From positions 21,397,888 to 21,461,887 of the forward strand of contig NC_049989.1 in assembly GCF_000003815.2 (NCBI RefSeq): 64,000 nt of DNA, given 5' to 3'. This document shows positions 60,094 to 64,000 of the stretch, piece by piece. A program made the position numbers and the translations under genes. The stretch is from Branchiostoma floridae (Eukaryota; Chordata; Leptocardii; Amphioxiformes; Branchiostomatidae). Under the pieces are notes generated by a model. The model saw only the letters and a program-made list of their open reading frames with translations, was not told the DNA's origin and made no database searches. Each line of letters begins with the position of its first letter. Positions within the stretch are counted from its first letter, which is position 1.

Positions 60094-61731
60094 ATGGACG
60101 AGCAATTATATAGCCAAATACTGCATTTCTACACATGCTCCGATGGCGAGCGGAAATATCCAGCTGACATCTACAATCTACAGCCTATCGATCGCACAAA
60201 CGCAAAATCAGGGTTTCGTCAGGTTGCAAAACCATTCCATGCAGAAAATGGAGCCCTGTATCGCGGAAACCAGGAGGTCGTTGTCAAATCTAGGGTTAAA
60301 AGCATTCTGAAAGCATTCCACGACGACCCCGCTACAGGAGGCCACTTTGGGAGGGACAAGACACTTCAAAAAGTGACAAAACGATTCTTCTGGAAAGGTA
60401 TGAAGAAAGATGTTGAAGCGCATGCGCATAAATGTCAAAAGTGCTTTGTTGTCAACCCAAAAGTGAGCAGGGAGGCTCCGCCCCTCCATTCAATCTCCGT
60501 ACCAAGTAAGGTGTGGAGTATGGTGGGTATAGATCTGATAGGCCCTCTGCAAGAAACAAAAAGTGGCAACAAGTACATTGTCGCGGTGACCGACCACTTT
60601 TCGAAGTGGTCGGAAGCCAAGGCCATTCCTGACAAGAGCGCCACTTCTGTGGCAGAGTTCCTCTTCTCGGTGGTATGCCGGCTGGGGTGTCCTGATGTCA
60701 TGATAAGTGACCAGGGGCGAGAGTTTGTAAATGAGGTTATTGATAAAGTCATGGATCACTTCAACACCGACCACCGTATTTCCTCGGCGTATCATCCCCA
60801 GACAAATGGGCAGAGAGAAAGGGACAATCGAACACTGAAGGACTCCCTCAGTAAGGTTGTCAATGAATGCGGGGACGATTGGGACAATTACATCGAAGGA
60901 GTCCTGTTTGCACACCGCACCTCTATCCATGCCTCAACAAAATGCACTCCCTTCGAAGCGATGTACGGCCGACAGGCGAAATTGCCAGTTGACTTGAAAC
61001 CAGTTGACGATAATGAGATGATAGAGGCTGCCGACACAATCACCCCTGACACACTACAAACACTAAGCTCAATAAGGGAGGAGATTAACGCCTCCATTGA
61101 AAGTAACATCGTGGCAGCACAAAAGCGACAGAAACGCAATTACGATCTGCGCCATGCAAGTCAAACAGCAATTGCTGTCGGATCTACTGTGTATATGAAG
61201 AATAAACTGACAATTCATAGAATGGGACCAGGGATAAAATATCGATGGGTAGGTCCTTACACAGTCGTGGAGTCGCTGTCTAAAGGACGCGTTAAGCTGC
61301 AAAATGCAAAAGGTGTCGTTCTCCGAAACACCTATCATGGAAGTGGACTGAAAGTCTTTGAGGAAGGCGAGTCAGCCGCGTCAGTCCATGCAGCTGAGTC
61401 AGCGTCAGTCCATGCAGCTGAGTCAGTGTCAGTCCATGCAGCTGAGTCAGTGTCAGTCCATGCAGCTGAGTCAGTGTCAGTCCATGCAGCTGAGTCAGCG
61501 TCAGTCCATGCAGCTGAGTCAGCGTCAGTCCATGCAGCTGAGTCAGCGTCAGTCCATGCAGCTGACTGCAATGTGCCTCGTAGTTGTGAAGAAAGTGTGT
61601 CCGGCTGCCAAGATCTCGATGAGCTATTGAGTCTGGTTGGTAATGCTAGCCGTACAAGTGAGCATCAAGAAGATAACTCCGTACCAACTTCAGCCGCATC
61701 TTCAGTTGCGCCAAACTTTGGTATCATCTGA
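60094..61731 (+). CDS. Ginger-type integrase-like transposase
   Basis: A 545-residue protein with the layout of a Ty3/gypsy integrase but standing alone. Residues 76, 84, 114 and 117 form the HHCC zinc-binding site (H-x7-H-x29-C-x2-C). The RNase H-like core holds D147 (GIDLIGP), D206 (SDQGREF) and E242 (NGQRER), a D,D(35)E triad with all residues present. A GPY/F module (KYRWVGPYTVVE, 382-393) follows. Residues 430-490 are eight copies of an 8-residue SVHAAES repeat, then a short acidic tail. It should bind the element ends and join them to CCGG targets. The start ATG follows a splice acceptor at 60085, so an upstream exon may add residues. The intact triad and open frame suggest recent activity. 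Confidence 0.88.
   Translation: MDEQLYSQILHFYTCSDGERKYPADIYNLQPIDRTNAKSGFRQVAKPFHAENGALYRGNQEVVVKSRVKSILKAFHDDPATGGHFGRDKTLQKVTKRFFWKGMKKDVEAHAHKCQKCFVVNPKVSREAPPLHSISVPSKVWSMVGIDLIGPLQETKSGNKYIVAVTDHFSKWSEAKAIPDKSATSVAEFLFSVVCRLGCPDVMISDQGREFVNEVIDKVMDHFNTDHRISSAYHPQTNGQRERDNRTLKDSLSKVVNECGDDWDNYIEGVLFAHRTSIHASTKCTPFEAMYGRQAKLPVDLKPVDDNEMIEAADTITPDTLQTLSSIREEINASIESNIVAAQKRQKRNYDLRHASQTAIAVGSTVYMKNKLTIHRMGPGIKYRWVGPYTVVESLSKGRVKLQNAKGVVLRNTYHGSGLKVFEEGESAASVHAAESASVHAAESVSVHAAESVSVHAAESVSVHAAESASVHAAESASVHAAESASVHAADCNVPRSCEESVSGCQDLDELLSLVGNASRTSEHQEDNSVPTSAASSVAPNFGII
61376..61565 (+). repeat. 24-bp tandem repeat in the transposase gene
   Basis: Eight copies of GTCAGYGTCAGTCCATGCAG plus CTGA, encoding SVHAAES(A/V). 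It is in frame and sits after the GPY/F module, so it adds a flexible spacer rather than breaking the gene. Confidence 0.95.
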
Positions 61732-62976
61732 AAGGAGGAGTACTGTACCGATCGAAATAAGTTGTCACTGGTTTGATATATGTTTCGGCGGCGTTCATAG
61801 GCGGTCGAGTTGGGTTTGACGTCACGCCGGCGCCATCGTGTTTCGAATCTTTAAAATCTTTACTCCATATACATATATAGATATAAATTTTTTGTTACGT
61901 CTGAAATTGCTTAAAATCCTGCTCAAATAATGATTGTTTAAGATATCTGGATCCGATCATCGTCTGTAAGACCAGTGCATACTAGTTATTTTACATACTA
62001 CAAACAGTTTAAAGGAGTGTTTAACTAGAATTGTTCAGCATTCTAGTAATACGATAAGGGACCAGACAGAGTTATGATGTGAAAATGGATGTGCCCAGCC
62101 TATTGGAACGGCTTGCTTGCCTGTATTCATATAATCAAGGACGCTGATATAACGTCCTTGATATAATTGGTGGTTATTCTTGCAAAAAGTTAGGCAGATG
62201 TTATATCAAGTGTGTTACTTGATGGAATATTGTTTAAGGATTGGTTGTTTTTGAGGCGATAATGTGATGAAGATAATATGTTTGAACTCAATATGTTACC
62301 TATTCATGACACATGATTATTGAATGTGGATCTACAGTTTTCAATAAAACATTTTTGAATGTTCCCCTTCAGAAGTCGCGTGATTCCATTTTACTCCAAT
62401 GATTTTCATCTTTTATGCGGCCGCGGCATTAATTTTGCTGTGAAAAGGCCCGGAATTCCATAGGCACAGATTAGTCTGGGGACCAAAGCTGAATGAAGAC
62501 CTGATGATTAGTATTGATATTCAAACCTTGCCAAATCTACGAGGAATCACAAGGTAAACGTCGATTTGAATAGAACACGACAATAGATTTGAGAAGAACA
62601 CTGTAACCATACATACTGCACCAGTCGATCTGAATCTATGCAAGAACTTTACACAACATCCCAGGAATAACAATGTTACGTTAGGGTTAAAGCTAGATAG
62701 GCCCCAAAATAATGACCTCGGGGAGAAAAGTTACGTACTCTATGTACGGGTGAAAATATGGCAGTGAATGGTCTGATTCTGAGAGCACATGCATAAAATT
62801 GGTTAAACCATGTTCATTCTACAGGTATTAAAGCCCAAAGTCTACCCCTGCCCTGATCAAACACCCGTAGACCAGAATGTACCCCATGAGTTTAATCTAG
62901 ATTATACCCCGGGGGTTAATCTAGATTATACCCGGGTATATTCTGGCCAGGGGTATATTCCAGCCTGCTACACCGG

Positions 62977-63091
62977 GTCAACATACATGTTTTGGGAGCG
63001 GCTCATGCGTGACGGGAAAGCAAAAGTGAACCATCCAGGCACAGTAGCTTTAAAACATTGGTTGGATTTGAAAAGAAAATTACATGCTTGA
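62977..63091 (+). other. Open frame resuming after the transposon
   Basis: From the right CCGG the frame reads STYMFWERLMRDG, then a basic stretch to a stop at 63089-63091. Removing both elements joins it to an open frame that runs from about 56973 to 57136. It may be a host exon disrupted by the insertions, but the open length is modest and no homology is known. Confidence 0.25.
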
Positions 63092-64000
63092 TTGCGGAAA
63101 GAATTTTCGACCGTGCCAAGCATCAGCAGTAATACATAGGTAGTAGGTTAAAAGAATACCTTCTGAAGCAAACCACCCTAGGACGACTGCCATGTCCAAT
63201 GCTGCGCACTCGTCAGGTAAACTCCGTTCTGGTGCCGCTAGTCTACGCTTATTACCCACCTCCTGTTCACCCAACCCATCATAAAGTGAATAGACGATAC
63301 CGAACTACGTAATCACAAGAAAGGAGCTAATCTATAAAAAAGGAAAGATTAAAAGAGAAGGTGTAAAACTCAAGTACCTCCTGAGCAACACGTCTGTGAG
63401 AAGAGCTGAACCGGTGGTGGGGGCGGCGCGGAAGGGACGGCCGGCTCTCGTCTGAAACACCCGTCAGTCTGCGACCTGCTCACAGGACTTGCACAGGCGT
63501 TTCCTTGTTCCGTTTTGGCGACCTGCTCACAGTCACAAGACTGACACCTGCGCTTCCCTGTTCCGTTTTTTTTCTGAAATGTACACCGCACAGCAGTCAT
63601 GGTCTGTGGGAAGCCGGCCTAGTGGGAAGTGTGAAGGTTTGTCACTGTCCCTCATTGAGTAAGAAGGAAGTAACGATATGTACTCAAAACGACAGATGTT
63701 TCCTCATCACGACACGTACGGGTGCCAGGCTTTTAATGTAAGGCGTGTTTGCGTGCTCCAAAATCCGTCGGATTCCCTACGAGTTCGTACGGAGGTGGTA
63801 CTTACAACTTACGGATGCCAAAAGATTGCCCAAGTTTTGGAACGTAGACAGCACGCATTTGCACGTGCGGCGGGTTGTGCCCTTAGCTTAAAGGTGTGTC
63901 TTGGTGAGACAGGCTGTCACATATCTTAGTAATTCATCAGTTTTTTTTTTAAGATAATAATTCCATCAGAAAATAAAGCACATTTCAACGGCTACTACAC
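63092..64000. other. Gene-less stretch with a short tandem duplication
   Basis: GCGACCTGCTCACAG...TTCCTTGTTCCGTTTT near 63470-63518 is repeated with changes at 63520-63570. Overlapping frames of 64-83 codons have no recognised domain. Confidence 0.35.

Larger units (their letters stand above)
58293..62972 (+). mobile_element. Ginger-type DNA transposon, apparently full length
   Basis: A 4680-bp element. The left end TGTAGTAGGCCAGAATATAC and the inverted right end TGTAGCAGGCTGGAATATAC start inverted repeats of about 70 bases built from GGGTATAATCTAGATTA-like palindromes. CCGG lies on both sides (58289-58292 and 62973-62976). Inside, one transposase exon (60094-61731) follows a TTTTTTTTTAG acceptor. 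An upstream donor-like site (AATAAG/GTAAGAT, 59566) and frames at 59040-59360 and 59296-59559 may be earlier exons. AATAAA is at 62343. There is no gag, protease or reverse transcriptase, which separates it from Ty3/gypsy elements. Confidence 0.85.

Noticed and set aside
60094-61731. Integrase as part of an LTR retrotransposon or endogenous retrovirus
   Set aside because: No gag, protease or RT is present, and the element has inverted rather than direct terminal repeats with a CCGG duplication.

Overview
The window looks like animal genomic DNA, most likely from a cephalochordate (amphioxus, Branchiostoma). I infer this from the kinds of gene present: single-exon LRR receptors with repetitive tails, a type II membrane NHL protein with PYAV and NPMY motifs, and C2H2 arrays. 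Dense small transposons, GT-AG introns and two 100-base N gaps (33374-33473, 54257-54356) fit this. No database search was possible, so species is an inference.

Region 1 (about 0.8-33.4 kb) is a tandem cluster of three LRR receptor genes: A (9563-12481), B (20332-22602) and C (29420-31519). Each encodes a signal peptide, 11 or 12 LRRs, an LRRCT cap, one membrane span and a cytoplasmic tail of tandem repeats rich in tyrosine motifs. B and C sit in roughly 9 kb duplicated units that also carry a candidate non-coding 5' exon, GA-rich microsatellites, a 110-bp repeat and a conserved hairpin. A third, partial unit runs into the first gap. Gene A is an older, diverged member. The duplications act as a clock: an hAT-type MITE with an 8-bp target duplication is present in one unit, and the matching empty site is visible in the other two.

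Region 2 (33.5-40 kb) has no convincing gene. It holds a duplicated promoter-like block, a 52-bp minisatellite with a splice-donor motif in every copy, a short open frame broken by one TGA, a Penelope/hammerhead-like motif and a decayed LINE reverse transcriptase end.

Region 3 (40.2-47 kb) holds two paralogous C2H2 zinc-finger genes, each with a matching non-coding 5' exon and each ended by a stop inside the finger array. Between them lie a 16-bp minisatellite of about 49 copies and a foldback MITE with an 8-bp target duplication.

Region 4 (49.3-56.6 kb) holds a four-exon gene for a type II membrane protein with a six-bladed NHL propeller, degraded copies of parts of it, and a candidate first exon of another secreted or membrane protein.

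Region 5 (57.1-63.0 kb) is the most striking part. A 4680-bp element with TGTAG termini and 70-bp inverted repeats carries a standalone D,D(35)E integrase-like transposase, and is flanked by CCGG. It matches what is known of Ginger-type cut-and-paste transposons. It abuts a 1152-bp non-autonomous element with TGTGA termini that shares the same CCGG, giving CCGG-element-CCGG-element-CCGG.
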